Source: an uncultured Mollicutes bacterium (GTDB taxonomy: Bacteria > Bacillota_I > Bacilli_A > Acholeplasmatales > Anaeroplasmataceae). From it: a stretch of DNA of 64,000 nt. The position numbers were made by a program, and so were the translations under genes. Positions 35,458-43,960 of this stretch are shown piece after piece; the first letter of the stretch is position 1; each line of letters starts with the position of its first letter. The notes under the pieces were generated by a model. That model saw nothing but the letters and a program-made list of their open reading frames with translations, was not told the DNA's origin and did no database searches. The stretch is from positions 1 to 64,000 of the forward strand of contig CAMWKG010000006.1 of assembly GCA_947174785.1 (NCBI GenBank), written 5' to 3'.

Positions 35458-36246
35458 ATGGTTGTTGATCATCTTTTAAAAGAACTGAATCAATGTGTTG
35501 GGGTAGAAGCAATAGCAATAGGTGGGTCTAGAGCTAGTGGCTATGCAGATAAGGCATCAGATTATGATGTTTACGTTTACTATACTACGCCCATTACACC
35601 AGAGGAAAGATTGCCTATTTTAAAAAAATATTGTAAGCAAATAGAATGTAATAATACCTTTTGGGAAACTGAAGATAATTGCATAATGAATGATGATATT
35701 CCTATTGATATTATCTATAGGAATTTAAAATCCTTTGAAGAAGGGCTAGAGGCTGTTGTTTTTAAACACTATGCTTCTAACGGGTATACTACATGTCTTT
35801 GGCATAACGTATTACATTCTGTTGTTTTTAGTGATAAAACGGGTAGCTTTAAAAAAATGCAAGATAAATTTAATGTAGCCTATCCACAACAATTACGTTC
35901 AAATATTATTACTAAAAATAGCGCATTGTTAAATGGATTTTTGCCGAGTTATTTTGACCAAATTAAAAAGGCAATAGCTAGAGATGACAAAGTAAGCATC
36001 AATCACAGAACTACAGAATTTCTAGCTAGTTATTTTGATATTATTTTTGCCTTAAATTACATGACACATCCAGGAGAGAAGAGACTTATCTCTATTTGTA
36101 AAAAAGAATGTAAAATATTGCCTGAAAAATTTGAAGAAAACTTAAATATGTTATTTGATACTATGTTTAAGGATACTAAAATGTTTATGCATATTTTGAG
36201 AGATATTATTGATAAACTTGAGATTATCATTGTAGAAAAGAAGTAA
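35458..36246 (+). CDS. nucleotidyltransferase-fold protein (DUF4037-like)
   Basis: A 262-residue protein. IAIGGSRASGYADKASDYDVYVYY near the N-terminus is the GS...D.D core of the DNA polymerase beta/antibiotic-nucleotidyltransferase superfamily, with a third acidic residue probably in DDIPIDIIY. The rest is helical, like DUF4037. It may modify a small molecule or an RNA; the target is unknown. It stands 15 bases before rnfC and may be co-transcribed with the Rnf genes. Confidence 0.7.
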   Translation: MVVDHLLKELNQCVGVEAIAIGGSRASGYADKASDYDVYVYYTTPITPEERLPILKKYCKQIECNNTFWETEDNCIMNDDIPIDIIYRNLKSFEEGLEAVVFKHYASNGYTTCLWHNVLHSVVFSDKTGSFKKMQDKFNVAYPQQLRSNIITKNSALLNGFLPSYFDQIKKAIARDDKVSINHRTTEFLASYFDIIFALNYMTHPGEKRLISICKKECKILPEKFEENLNMLFDTMFKDTKMFMHILRDIIDKLEIIIVEKK

Positions 36247-36261
36247 GAAGGAGGGATTATA

Positions 36262-37551
36262 GTGATAGCTAAAACAAGACAAATAACTGGTGCAGTTTCT
36301 ACGACTAGCTTACCTACACTTAGATATTTAGAGCCAGAATATATTTATATGGCTATAACAAATGCCAGATGTGCTGATAGTGATATCTTTGTTAAGGTTG
36401 GTGATAGAGTTAAAATCGGTCAAAAACTAGGAATAAGAAAAGGCCCATTTTTTGAACAGCCTATCCATTCAACCGTTTCGGGAGAGGTGGTAGGATTTGT
36501 TAAGAAATTCCATCGTAGTGGAAAATTAACCGAGTTTATACAAATTAAAAATGATAAAAAGGACGAATGGATTAGTCCTGAAATTCCAAGAAGTGATGAG
36601 GAAATTGATCAATTAACCTTAGAGGATTTTGCAAGAATTACAAAGGATGTTTCTTTAGTTGGTTTGGGTGGTAGTTCTTTCCCAACATATATTAAGTTCC
36701 AGACCAAGGATCCAATCCACACAATATTAATTAATGGTGTTGAATGTGAGCCATATATTTCTTCCGATCACCGTATGATGCTAGAACATCCTAGACGTGT
36801 CATTTTAGGTGCAAGCTATGCAATGAAGGCATTTAAGGCAAAGAAGGGTTTAATCTGTATTAAGAAGAAATATCAGGATTTATATGATTGTTTAACTGCA
36901 GAGCTAACAAGATTTCCAGATTTAAACATTGAGGTATGTCGTGTTGGAAATTATTACCCACAAGGCTGGGAAATTGAAATGATTAAATCAGCTTTAGGAA
37001 TCAAAGTTCCTGCAGGAGTTTTACCTGCCAAGCTTGGGTTAATGGTATTTAACGTTTCAACGACTGTTGGTTTATATCGTGCGATTAAATATAACCAGCC
37101 TGTTACAAAAAGAAACTACACTCTCTCAGGTGATGGAATTAATATTCCTCAGAACATTCGTTTGAGAATAGGAACTTCTTTAAAAGAATTAATAGATGTT
37201 TGTGGTGGATATAAGGGTGATGAAAATAAGGTTCTTATTATGGGTGGACCTATGATGGGAGCGAACCTAGTAAGAGATGATGCGGTCATCACAAAGACTT
37301 GTACATCAACCATTGTTTTAAATGAACGACCAATTCAAGAAGAACCTTGTGTGAGATGTGCTTCCTGTGTATATTCCTGCCCTGCAGGCTTACAGCCAAT
37401 CCAAATTATGCAAGCAGTAAAGAACAAGGATAAGGATGCATTAAACAAGTTAAATATTAAGGCTTGTATTTTATGTGGTATGTGTTCTTATACCTGTACA
37501 TCTAAAATACATTTAACAGATTATTGTCGTAAGGCAAAGAGAATGGTATAG
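36262..37551 (+). CDS. rnfC: Rnf complex subunit C
   Basis: 429 residues: the peripheral NADH- and FMN-binding subunit of the ferredoxin:NAD+ oxidoreductase, an ion-pumping membrane complex. LVGLGGSSFPTYIKF and LINGVECEPYISSDHRMM are the nucleotide/FMN loops. Two [4Fe-4S] sets are visible: Cys363/366/369/373 and Cys402/405/408/412. It starts at GTG behind GGAGGG. The genes that follow run D-G-E-A-x-B, the order usual in Bacillota. Confidence 0.95.
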   Translation: MIAKTRQITGAVSTTSLPTLRYLEPEYIYMAITNARCADSDIFVKVGDRVKIGQKLGIRKGPFFEQPIHSTVSGEVVGFVKKFHRSGKLTEFIQIKNDKKDEWISPEIPRSDEEIDQLTLEDFARITKDVSLVGLGGSSFPTYIKFQTKDPIHTILINGVECEPYISSDHRMMLEHPRRVILGASYAMKAFKAKKGLICIKKKYQDLYDCLTAELTRFPDLNIEVCRVGNYYPQGWEIEMIKSALGIKVPAGVLPAKLGLMVFNVSTTVGLYRAIKYNQPVTKRNYTLSGDGINIPQNIRLRIGTSLKELIDVCGGYKGDENKVLIMGGPMMGANLVRDDAVITKTCTSTIVLNERPIQEEPCVRCASCVYSCPAGLQPIQIMQAVKNKDKDALNKLNIKACILCGMCSYTCTSKIHLTDYCRKAKRMV

Positions 37552-37562
37552 GAGGGATCGAT

Positions 37563-38708
37563 ATGAAGTTAGTTGCTCAAAGTGCTCCATACATTCGTAA
37601 GCCAGTATCTGTTAAGCGAATGATGCTTGATGTTTTAATTGCGTTAATACCCGTATTATTATTCGCTTGTATTCAAAATGGATGGAGTGGAATTTATGTT
37701 GTCTTAATCTCAGTAGCCACTATGCTTGTTACAGAGCTTGTTTGTCATATGTTTATTAAATGGCCAAGTGGTATGAAGATTAAAGAACTCTTTAGTAAAG
37801 AAGGATTTATAAAATTAAAGAATCAGTATACGATTAATAATATTATTGCTCCACTAATTTCTGCAATAATCTATGCACTCATCATGCCGGCAGGCTGTAA
37901 CTGGTATGTGGTATTGATTGGTGCATTATTTGGAATGTTAATTGGTAAAATGATATTTGGTGGTTTAGGTAGTAATATCTTTAACCCAGCTGCCACAGGA
38001 CGTGTATTTGTTGGTGTATGCTTTGGTTCTAAACTTGTTTATGGACAAGGTGGAGTTGATGTTGCAGCATCTGGTACACCACTTGCTGCAATCAAAGGTA
38101 ATCTAGGAATGGTTGGACAAGCATTAAATGAATATAGCTTGCTAGATTTATTCTTAGGACAGATTCCAGGATCCATGGGTGAGGTTTGTTCCTTACTAAT
38201 TATCATTGGTGGAATTTATTTGTTTGTAAGAAGAAGTGCTGATTTGAGAGCATGTTTATCTATGATAGGAAGCTTTGCCATAATTTCTTTAGTTGTAAGT
38301 ATTACAGCATACTGTGTTTGGAGTAATCAAGGACACGATGCAGTCGTTGGTGCAGACTGGAGTATATTTGATTTATTTATGTATGAAATGCTTTCTGGTG
38401 GCTTGTTATTTGGTGCTGTGTTTATGATTACAGACCCTGTAACTTCTCCAACCACAAAGTTTGGTAGAATTGCATTTGGTGCAATGGCTGGTATTATTAC
38501 AGCATTAGTTAGATATTGTGGAGCATATCCAGAGGGTGTTGCCTTCTCTATTCTAATTGCGAATATGTTTGCTCCAGCAATGGATTATTTAATGCGTGGC
38601 AAAAAGAATACCTATACTTGGAAACAACTATTAGGCTTAGGAATAGCAATGGTAGTGATCTGTTTAATTGTAGGGTTCTCTGTTGCCTCACAAATGGGAG
38701 GGCTATAA
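37563..38708 (+). CDS. rnfD: Rnf complex subunit D
   Basis: 381 residues with nine or ten transmembrane helices. GSNIFNPAATGR and TDPVTSPTTKFG are the conserved RnfD/NqrB segments; the latter contains the Thr region that carries covalent FMN in relatives. The subunit forms part of the ion path. SD GGAGG, 11 bases after rnfC. Confidence 0.94.
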   Translation: MKLVAQSAPYIRKPVSVKRMMLDVLIALIPVLLFACIQNGWSGIYVVLISVATMLVTELVCHMFIKWPSGMKIKELFSKEGFIKLKNQYTINNIIAPLISAIIYALIMPAGCNWYVVLIGALFGMLIGKMIFGGLGSNIFNPAATGRVFVGVCFGSKLVYGQGGVDVAASGTPLAAIKGNLGMVGQALNEYSLLDLFLGQIPGSMGEVCSLLIIIGGIYLFVRRSADLRACLSMIGSFAIISLVVSITAYCVWSNQGHDAVVGADWSIFDLFMYEMLSGGLLFGAVFMITDPVTSPTTKFGRIAFGAMAGIITALVRYCGAYPEGVAFSILIANMFAPAMDYLMRGKKNTYTWKQLLGLGIAMVVICLIVGFSVASQMGGL

Positions 38709-38709
38709 G

Positions 38710-39261
38710 ATGAAAAAATATACTATAACTGCTCTTATTCTAACTTTAATTGCTGGTGTTTGTGCAGCATTAATTGCTTGCGTAAATTTACTAACAGCGC
38801 CGATTATTACCAAAAATAATGATGCAAAGAAAGCTAGACTTTGCCAAGAAGTATTTGAAACCTATGATGCAAGCAAATCTACAACAATTACAGAAGGCTT
38901 TTCTTCTAGTAATATTGAAGAGGTTATTGTTGCTTATGATGCAAGTGGAAAATTCTTAGGATTTATTTATACGGTAGATGGTTCAAACGCTTATGGTGAA
39001 ATTGAATTATTATTAGGTATTACTTCTGATTCTAAACTTGCAGGTGTGCGTTTTATTACAAACGGACAATCCTTCTCTAGTGAGGCAGATACACATTTGA
39101 ACAATCAGTATAAAGAGAATATGACAGAATCAGATGTAGATAATCTAGACTTAACAAAATCAGATGTTACTGCAGGTGCTACTTTTGCATCAAAATTAAT
39201 TCGTAGTCTAGTTAAGTCAGCATTCGATGATGCAAAGACAAGACAAGGAGGTGCGAACTAA
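38710..39261 (+). CDS. rnfG: Rnf complex subunit G
   Basis: About 183 residues: one N-terminal transmembrane helix and an extracytoplasmic FMN domain. DVTAGATFASKLI holds the FMN-accepting Thr158 (consensus S/T-G-A-T). ATG 38710 follows GGGAGG at the end of rnfD; the longer frame from 38683 has no ribosome site. Its stop overlaps the rnfE start by one base. Confidence 0.93.
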   Translation: MKKYTITALILTLIAGVCAALIACVNLLTAPIITKNNDAKKARLCQEVFETYDASKSTTITEGFSSSNIEEVIVAYDASGKFLGFIYTVDGSNAYGEIELLLGITSDSKLAGVRFITNGQSFSSEADTHLNNQYKENMTESDVDNLDLTKSDVTAGATFASKLIRSLVKSAFDDAKTRQGGAN

Positions 39262-40016
39262 TGGAACAGACAAAAGAAAAACCAGTAAAAGAAAAATCTA
39301 ATCGATTAAAAGCATTCTTGGCTGGTATTATAAAAGAAAACCCTGTATTGGTTGGTTTGCTTGGTATGTGTCCAACATTGGCAACAACTAAGTCTTTAGA
39401 GTCAGCCTTTGGTATGGGTATATTAGTTATTCTTACATTAATTGGTTCAAATGTTTTGATTTCTTTATTAAGAAAGATTATTCCTTCAGAAGTAAAGATT
39501 CCTTGTTACATTGTAATTATCGCAACCTTCGTTACGATCATTAAGATGTTTGCAGAAGCATTCTTGCCAGAACTATATGCTAGCTTGGGTGTGTTTATTT
39601 CTCTAATTGTTGTAAACTGTATCATCCTAGGGCGTGCAGAAGCCTTTGCTTCTAAAAATGGACCGCTATTATCTTTATTAGATGCATTAGGTATGGGAAT
39701 TGGATTTACAATGGCTTTATGTATTATGGGTATCATTCGTGAGATATTAGGTACTGGCGGATTAACCTTTGGGGTATATTTCACCTTTATTCCTTATACG
39801 AGTATAACCCCTTTATCTGAATATGCAATTAAGCTATTTGTTCTTCCAGCTGGTGGTTTCTTAACCTTAGGTTGTATCTTAGCTGTTATGGCATTTTATA
39901 GAAATCATAAGGAAGAAAAAAAGCTTTTAGCAGAAAAGAAAAGAATAGAAGAATTAAAAGCTAAAAAAGCAGCTGAATTAGCTGCTAAGCAGGCTGAAGT
40001 AAAGGAGGACAAGTAA
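39261..40016 (+). CDS. rnfE: Rnf complex subunit E
   Basis: 251 residues, six transmembrane helices. GMCPTLATTKSLESAFGMG and NCIILGRAEAFASKNG hold the two Cys that, with those of RnfA, bind the intramembrane [2Fe-2S] cluster in structurally studied Rnf/Nqr complexes. A Lys/Glu/Ala-rich cytoplasmic tail of about 40 residues makes it slightly longer than usual. Confidence 0.95.
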   Translation: MEQTKEKPVKEKSNRLKAFLAGIIKENPVLVGLLGMCPTLATTKSLESAFGMGILVILTLIGSNVLISLLRKIIPSEVKIPCYIVIIATFVTIIKMFAEAFLPELYASLGVFISLIVVNCIILGRAEAFASKNGPLLSLLDALGMGIGFTMALCIMGIIREILGTGGLTFGVYFTFIPYTSITPLSEYAIKLFVLPAGGFLTLGCILAVMAFYRNHKEEKKLLAEKKRIEELKAKKAAELAAKQAEVKEDK

Positions 40017-40017
40017 A

Positions 40018-40608
40018 ATGATTTGGAATTTAATTGTTGCATTTTTATTAGCTGTTGCAAATGCAATGCTAATCAATAACGTTACACTTTCAAGATTTTA
40101 TGGTGTATGTCCTTTCTTAGGTGTTTCTAAAAAATCTTCATCTGCTTTGGGTATGGGTGTTGCAGTTACATTTGTTATTGTTCTTGCAGCAGCAATCTGC
40201 TGGCCAATTTATCAGCTTTTAGATTTCTGTGGTATTGCTTATATGGATACAATTACTTATATCCTTGTTATTGCATCTATTGTTCAATTGGTTGAAATGT
40301 TCATTAAAAAGTTTTCACCTTCTCTATATAAGTCTCTAGGTGTATATTTACCATTGATTACTACAAACTGTGCTGTATTGGGTGTTGCTCAAGGAAACTC
40401 ATCTCAAGGCTTAAACTTCGGTATGTCTATGGCAGAAGCTATTGGTACAGGCTTAGGATTTGCTTTGATTATCTTCGTATTTTCATGTATTCGTTATCGT
40501 TTGGATGCTGCCAATGTTCCTAAGGCATTTAAGGGAATTCCTATTGCTTTAGCAACCGCAGCTCTAATGAGCTTAGCCTTCTTAGGCTTGTCAGGAATGA
40601 TTGGATAG
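40018..40608 (+). CDS. rnfA: Rnf complex subunit A
   Basis: 196 residues, six transmembrane helices, paralogous to RnfE in inverted topology. NNVTLSRFYGVCPFLGVSKK and TTNCAVLGVA supply its two cluster Cys. AAAGGAGGACAAGTAA overlaps the end of rnfE and places this ATG in good register. Confidence 0.95.
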   Translation: MIWNLIVAFLLAVANAMLINNVTLSRFYGVCPFLGVSKKSSSALGMGVAVTFVIVLAAAICWPIYQLLDFCGIAYMDTITYILVIASIVQLVEMFIKKFSPSLYKSLGVYLPLITTNCAVLGVAQGNSSQGLNFGMSMAEAIGTGLGFALIIFVFSCIRYRLDAANVPKAFKGIPIALATAALMSLAFLGLSGMIG

Positions 40609-40609
40609 T

Positions 40610-40843
40610 ATGAATCCATTTTTAGGATTAGCTATTGCAATTATAGCCTGTTTAGTTGTACTGTTCATTGTGTCCTATGTTTTAAACAAAAGAACACCAG
40701 TTCCTAAGGGATGTGAAAACATTAAAATCTCTGAGGAGTTTTGCTTGAATTGTACAAATACAGAATGTAAAATACATGAAAAACTGGATTTAGAAAAACT
40801 CAAAAAAGAACTAGAAACAGAAAGCGAGGATAAAGAAGAATGA
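40610..40843 (+). CDS. small cysteine-rich membrane protein within the Rnf operon
   Basis: About 77 residues. One N-terminal membrane helix (residues 4-25) is followed by a soluble part with Cys35, Cys45, Cys48 and Cys53 (C-x9-C-x2-C-x4-C) and a charged C-terminal helix. I do not recognise a family. It begins directly after the rnfA stop and overlaps rnfB by four bases (ATGA). The four Cys could bind an Fe-S cluster or zinc, and the position suggests a role with the shortened RnfB. The start at ATG 40610 is chosen over TTG 40601, which lies inside rnfA. Confidence 0.7.
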   Translation: MNPFLGLAIAIIACLVVLFIVSYVLNKRTPVPKGCENIKISEEFCLNCTNTECKIHEKLDLEKLKKELETESEDKEE

Positions 40844-41163
40844 AAGAAGTATTTATCGCAATAGGAATATTAGCTGGATTGGGATTGCTCTTTGGATTTG
40901 GTCTTGCTATAGCTGCAAAGTTCTTGTATGTTAAAGTAGATACAAGAATAGAAGATATTACAGGTATCCTTCCTAATGCAAACTGTGGTGCATGTGGATA
41001 TCCTGGATGTGCAGGTTTTGCAGAGGCAATTGTAAATCAAACGGCTGAAAATTTAAGTCTTTGTAAACCAGGATTAAAATCTGGAAAGCCAGAGGCAATC
41101 AGAAAATATTTGGATGAACATCCCAATGATGATGGTTCAGTTAATCCAATAAAGTTAAAATAA
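40840..41163 (+). CDS. rnfB: short Rnf complex subunit B, lacking ferredoxin domains
   Basis: 107 residues only. A membrane helix (about 4-25) is followed by the RnfB-specific [4Fe-4S] motif with Cys49, Cys52, Cys57 and Cys75 (NCGACGYPGC and LCKPG). RnfB of Escherichia coli (about 190 residues) and of clostridia (270 or more) continues with two to several [4Fe-4S] ferredoxin modules; here the frame stops after GSVNPIKLK, and no further Cys-rich frame follows before the terminator at 41230. It is therefore a genuinely short protein or an old truncation, not a fresh frameshift. Electron entry from ferredoxin must use this single cluster or a partner. Confidence 0.85.
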   Translation: MKEVFIAIGILAGLGLLFGFGLAIAAKFLYVKVDTRIEDITGILPNANCGACGYPGCAGFAEAIVNQTAENLSLCKPGLKSGKPEAIRKYLDEHPNDDGSVNPIKLK

Positions 41164-41229
41164 GACAAATAAAGGGAAAGCATATCACCATAGTCCCTAT
41201 AGGGGATTTCAGTAATATGAAAAAGAATT

Positions 41230-41256
41230 AGGCATAACTTTACGTTATGCCTTTTC
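41230..41256 (+). terminator. terminator of the Rnf operon
   Basis: AGGCATAAC / GTTATGCCT, a nine-base-pair perfect stem with a five-base loop, followed by TTTTCT. Confidence 0.85.
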
Positions 41257-41303
41257 TGATTTTACATAGACGAAAGAATCGCAGGGCGAACGGAACTTAT
41301 AAA

Positions 41304-41327
41304 ATAAGTGTTGTGAGTTACACTTAT
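41304..41327. repeat. inverted repeat in the gap before the methyltransferase gene
   Basis: ATAAGTGT and ACACTTAT, eight bases each and exact, flank an eight-base loop. There is no T-run. It sits about 55 bases before the -35 box at 41381 and may be an operator or marks the edge of an acquired segment. Confidence 0.3.
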
Positions 41328-41380
41328 GCTTGCTGAATGGTATAAGAAGAGTCTAGTTAGTGTCATTAAATATCATCCGC

Positions 41381-41409
41381 TTGTTATTTTGTTTTCAAAA
41401 TGATATAAT
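41381..41409 (+). promoter_or_regulatory. promoter of the methyltransferase gene
   Basis: TTGTTA (41381-41386) and TATAAT (41404-41409), spacing 17 bases. Confidence 0.55.
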
Positions 41410-41446
41410 GACTTTACGAAAAATAATGAATTAGAGGTAGCACAAT

Positions 41447-42124
41447 ATGGGAAAAAAATATTATGAAGCTTACGATGATCGTTATAAGCAAATTCACAAA
41501 CTAGATTTGCAATGGTCGAGTGAAACGCCATCGAAAATCGTATTTGAAACATTACAATCATTTTCATTGCTTACTAACTCTAAAATCTTGGAAATTGGTT
41601 GCGGTGAAGGCCGTGATGCGTATTTGCTTTTAAAACAAGGCTTTGATGTCTTGGCAACTGACGTATCGTATGAAGCTGTAAGTTATTGTAAAAAGAAGTT
41701 TCCCAATTTTTCAGAGCATTTTCAAGTTGTTGATTGTGTAACCGAAAAACTTGGAAAAAAATTCGATTTCATTTATGCAGTTGCCGTTATTCATATGCTT
41801 GTTTCAGACAACGATAGAATTGCATTTTATCGTTTTATTCGTGAGCATTTGAGTTCCAATGGTATAGCCTTAATTTGTACTATGGGCGATGGCAGTTTTG
41901 AGCGTAAAACAGATATTCATACGGCGTTTGATATTATGGAGCGTGTTCACGGAGAAACAGGAAAAACTGTACAAATCGCAAACACTTCATGTAGAATAGT
42001 TGGTTTTGCGACCTTTGAAGAAGAAATTAGTCGCAACGGTCTTGAAATAATTAAAAAAGGAATTACAGCGGTTGAGCCTGATTTTCCGCAGATGATGTTT
42101 GCAGTAGTGAAAAGCAAAAGATAA
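41447..42124 (+). CDS. class I SAM-dependent methyltransferase
   Basis: A 225-residue Rossmann methyltransferase. ILEIGCGEGRDAYLLL (about 47-62) is the SAM-binding motif I, and VLATDVSYEAVSYC holds the acidic residue after strand 2. It resembles TehB/UbiE-like small-molecule methyltransferases; the acceptor is unknown. With the GNAT gene 25 bases downstream it forms a two-gene cassette between the Rnf operon and fic. Its codons are richer in GCG, CGT and GCC than those of its neighbours, which hints at acquisition. Confidence 0.85.
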   Translation: MGKKYYEAYDDRYKQIHKLDLQWSSETPSKIVFETLQSFSLLTNSKILEIGCGEGRDAYLLLKQGFDVLATDVSYEAVSYCKKKFPNFSEHFQVVDCVTEKLGKKFDFIYAVAVIHMLVSDNDRIAFYRFIREHLSSNGIALICTMGDGSFERKTDIHTAFDIMERVHGETGKTVQIANTSCRIVGFATFEEEISRNGLEIIKKGITAVEPDFPQMMFAVVKSKR

Positions 42125-42149
42125 AAATTAATTAGAGTGGGGATAATCA

Positions 42150-42620
42150 ATGATAATACGTAATCTAAAACTAGAAGATTTTGATGATGTTAATAATCTT
42201 TTTATGCAGTTGCACAACTCGGAAATGGAACACCGTCCAGATTTGTTTAGAAAAATAGAAAAACCAACGACTTCAAGAGCGTGGGACTTTGAAACATCGC
42301 TAACTAATAATAGTAAAATAATGATTGGAGCAGAAGTTGATGGCAAAATTGTCGGTTTTGTTATTGTACAAATTAGGCGATCAGAATATAAAATACAAAC
42401 ACCGCGTACGTATGCCTATTTTGAAAATATTGTTGTGGACGATAATTATCGTCGAAGAGGAATTGGAACTGCAATTTATCATGAAGGGGTAAAATGTGCC
42501 AAAGAACAAGGTGCAACATCTATGGAATTAAAAGTGTGGAATTTCAATACTGGTGCAATAAATTTTTATCAATCGTTGGGTATGTCTGTGCAAAGTTTAA
42601 CAATGGAAAAGGCACTATAA
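42150..42620 (+). CDS. GNAT-family N-acetyltransferase
   Basis: 156 residues. YFENIVVDDNYRRRGIGTAIYHEG contains the acetyl-CoA pyrophosphate loop R-R-R-G-I-G-T-A, and ELKVWNFNTGAINFYQSLGM is the conserved C-terminal strand-helix. It would transfer acetyl to an amine of a small molecule or protein. It shares the base-usage character of the methyltransferase before it. Confidence 0.88.
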   Translation: MIIRNLKLEDFDDVNNLFMQLHNSEMEHRPDLFRKIEKPTTSRAWDFETSLTNNSKIMIGAEVDGKIVGFVIVQIRRSEYKIQTPRTYAYFENIVVDDNYRRRGIGTAIYHEGVKCAKEQGATSMELKVWNFNTGAINFYQSLGMSVQSLTMEKAL

Positions 42621-42666
42621 CGCTATAAATTTATTGCAATTAGTACATTCAATTATATTTAGTTAC

Positions 42667-42698
42667 AAGCTCTTGAACAAATTGTTTGAGGGCTTTTT
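42667..42698 (+). terminator. terminator after the GNAT gene
   Basis: A 13-bp stem with three G-T pairs (from AAGCTCTTGAACA to TGTTTGAGGGCTT), followed by TTTT. Confidence 0.7.
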
Positions 42699-42757
42699 AA
42701 AAAACCACTATCTAGGCTGGCGGTTAATTTTTAGCAAAATTGAAATATTAAATTTAA

Positions 42758-42801
42758 AATAGTGAAAAAATAGTGAAAAAATAGTGAAATTATGGTATAC
42801 T
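42758..42801 (+). promoter_or_regulatory. three tandem 11-bp repeats overlapping the fic promoter
   Basis: AATAGTGAAAA occurs at 42758-42768 and 42769-42779 and, with a single last-base change, at 42780-42790. The -10 box TATACT is at 42796-42801, so the repeats cover the -35 region. The 11-base period puts each copy on nearly the same face of the helix, as iterated operators do. Confidence 0.6.
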
Positions 42802-42818
42802 ATTATAGGGGTGCGAAA

Positions 42819-43883
42819 ATGATAAGAGTAGTATTAGATAATGAAATACTTGATTCAATTATAAAGATTGAAAAAAATAAAGATGCTATAAATCTAGTTA
42901 ATATACCAGTTTTCTTATCAAATAGATTTCGTAAAAATACAAAGAAAAGAAGCTCATATGCTTCTAATAAGATTGAAGGTAATCCTTTAACATTTGATCA
43001 AGCAAGTGAAATTTTAGAAGCTCAAGAACGACATTTTCTTAAGCCCGAACAAGAAATTAGGAACTATTATTTGGCTTTAACTTTTTTAGAAAAGAAGTTA
43101 AGCAAAAAAGACCCCTTTTCTATTGAAATGCTTTTAGAGGTTCAAAAATTGATTTGTTATGGAGAACCAAAAGAAAAAATCGGAATAAGAGGGGCAATGC
43201 CACCAGGTGTTTTATTTGCTGTATGGAATCAACAAACCCATCAACCTGAATATATTCCGCCTGAGTATAATGAAATTGTAGATTTACTAAAAGAATTGGT
43301 TAAGTATATAAAAGACTCTACCGACCATCCACTTTTAAAGGCAGCAGTACTACATTATCAATTGGTTACTATACATCCATTTGAGGATGGAAATGGTAGA
43401 ACAGCAAGAATATTATCCAATTATATTCTTTCCTATTATGGGTATGGATTTAAGGATATTGGTTCATTAGAAGAATATTTTGCCTATGATATAGATGAAT
43501 ATTATGCTTGCTTGCAAATGGGATTACCAGTATTGTATTATGATGGAAGAAACAATCCTCCTCATCCAGAAATATGGATAAAGTATTTCTTAAAGGTGTT
43601 TTTATTATATGCAAATAAAGTTTTACAAATTGTAAATAAAGAAGTAAAGGAAGATAAGCAAGTAAGAGAATCTCATCTTTCAGCTAAAAGTAAAACATTT
43701 CTATCTTATCTTAGAAAAAATCAAATAGATAGATTTACTCCTATTGATTTATCTAAGAACTTGGGCGTGACCAATAGAACCATTATAAATTGGTGTACAG
43801 AGTTATCTAAAAATGGGTTTTTAAAGCCTATACTCGTAAATTCTAGAATCCGGCATTATGAAGTTGTAAAAGATAATGAATAG
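42819..43883 (+). CDS. Fic-domain AMPylase (class II, N-terminal inhibitory motif)
   Basis: About 354 residues. HPFEDGNGRTARIL is the full catalytic Fic motif HxFx(D/E)GNGRxxR. SNKIEG in the N-terminal part fits the (S/T)xxxE(G/N) inhibitory helix, which makes it a self-inhibited class II Fic protein that transfers AMP (or another nucleotide) to a target. The C-terminal 80 residues form a winged helix (DLSKNLGVTNRTIINWCTEL). ATG 42819 is chosen because AGGGGTG precedes it; the longer frame from 42792 would begin inside the promoter. No separate antitoxin gene is adjacent. Confidence 0.92.
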   Translation: MIRVVLDNEILDSIIKIEKNKDAINLVNIPVFLSNRFRKNTKKRSSYASNKIEGNPLTFDQASEILEAQERHFLKPEQEIRNYYLALTFLEKKLSKKDPFSIEMLLEVQKLICYGEPKEKIGIRGAMPPGVLFAVWNQQTHQPEYIPPEYNEIVDLLKELVKYIKDSTDHPLLKAAVLHYQLVTIHPFEDGNGRTARILSNYILSYYGYGFKDIGSLEEYFAYDIDEYYACLQMGLPVLYYDGRNNPPHPEIWIKYFLKVFLLYANKVLQIVNKEVKEDKQVRESHLSAKSKTFLSYLRKNQIDRFTPIDLSKNLGVTNRTIINWCTELSKNGFLKPILVNSRIRHYEVVKDNE

Positions 43884-43915
43884 TTTTTTTGAGGTATACT
43901 TAAAAATAATTAACT

Positions 43916-43943
43916 TTGACTAAAGTATAAATTGTGATATAAT
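43916..43943 (+). promoter_or_regulatory. promoter of a small membrane-protein gene
   Basis: TTGACT (43916-43921), a 16-base spacer, then TATAAT (43938-43943). Confidence 0.65.
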
Positions 43944-43960
43944 ATGCATAGGTGATAAAA

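Noticed and set aside
36262-41163. Rnf genes read as an Nqr (NADH:quinone) operon
   Set aside because: Two ferredoxin motifs in subunit C, an RnfB-type Cys motif and the absence of an NqrF flavoprotein identify Rnf.
40840-41230. Short rnfB caused by a recent frameshift
   Set aside because: Reading the other frames downstream of 41163 gives early stops and no CxxCxxCxxxC pattern, so no hidden ferredoxin domain remains.
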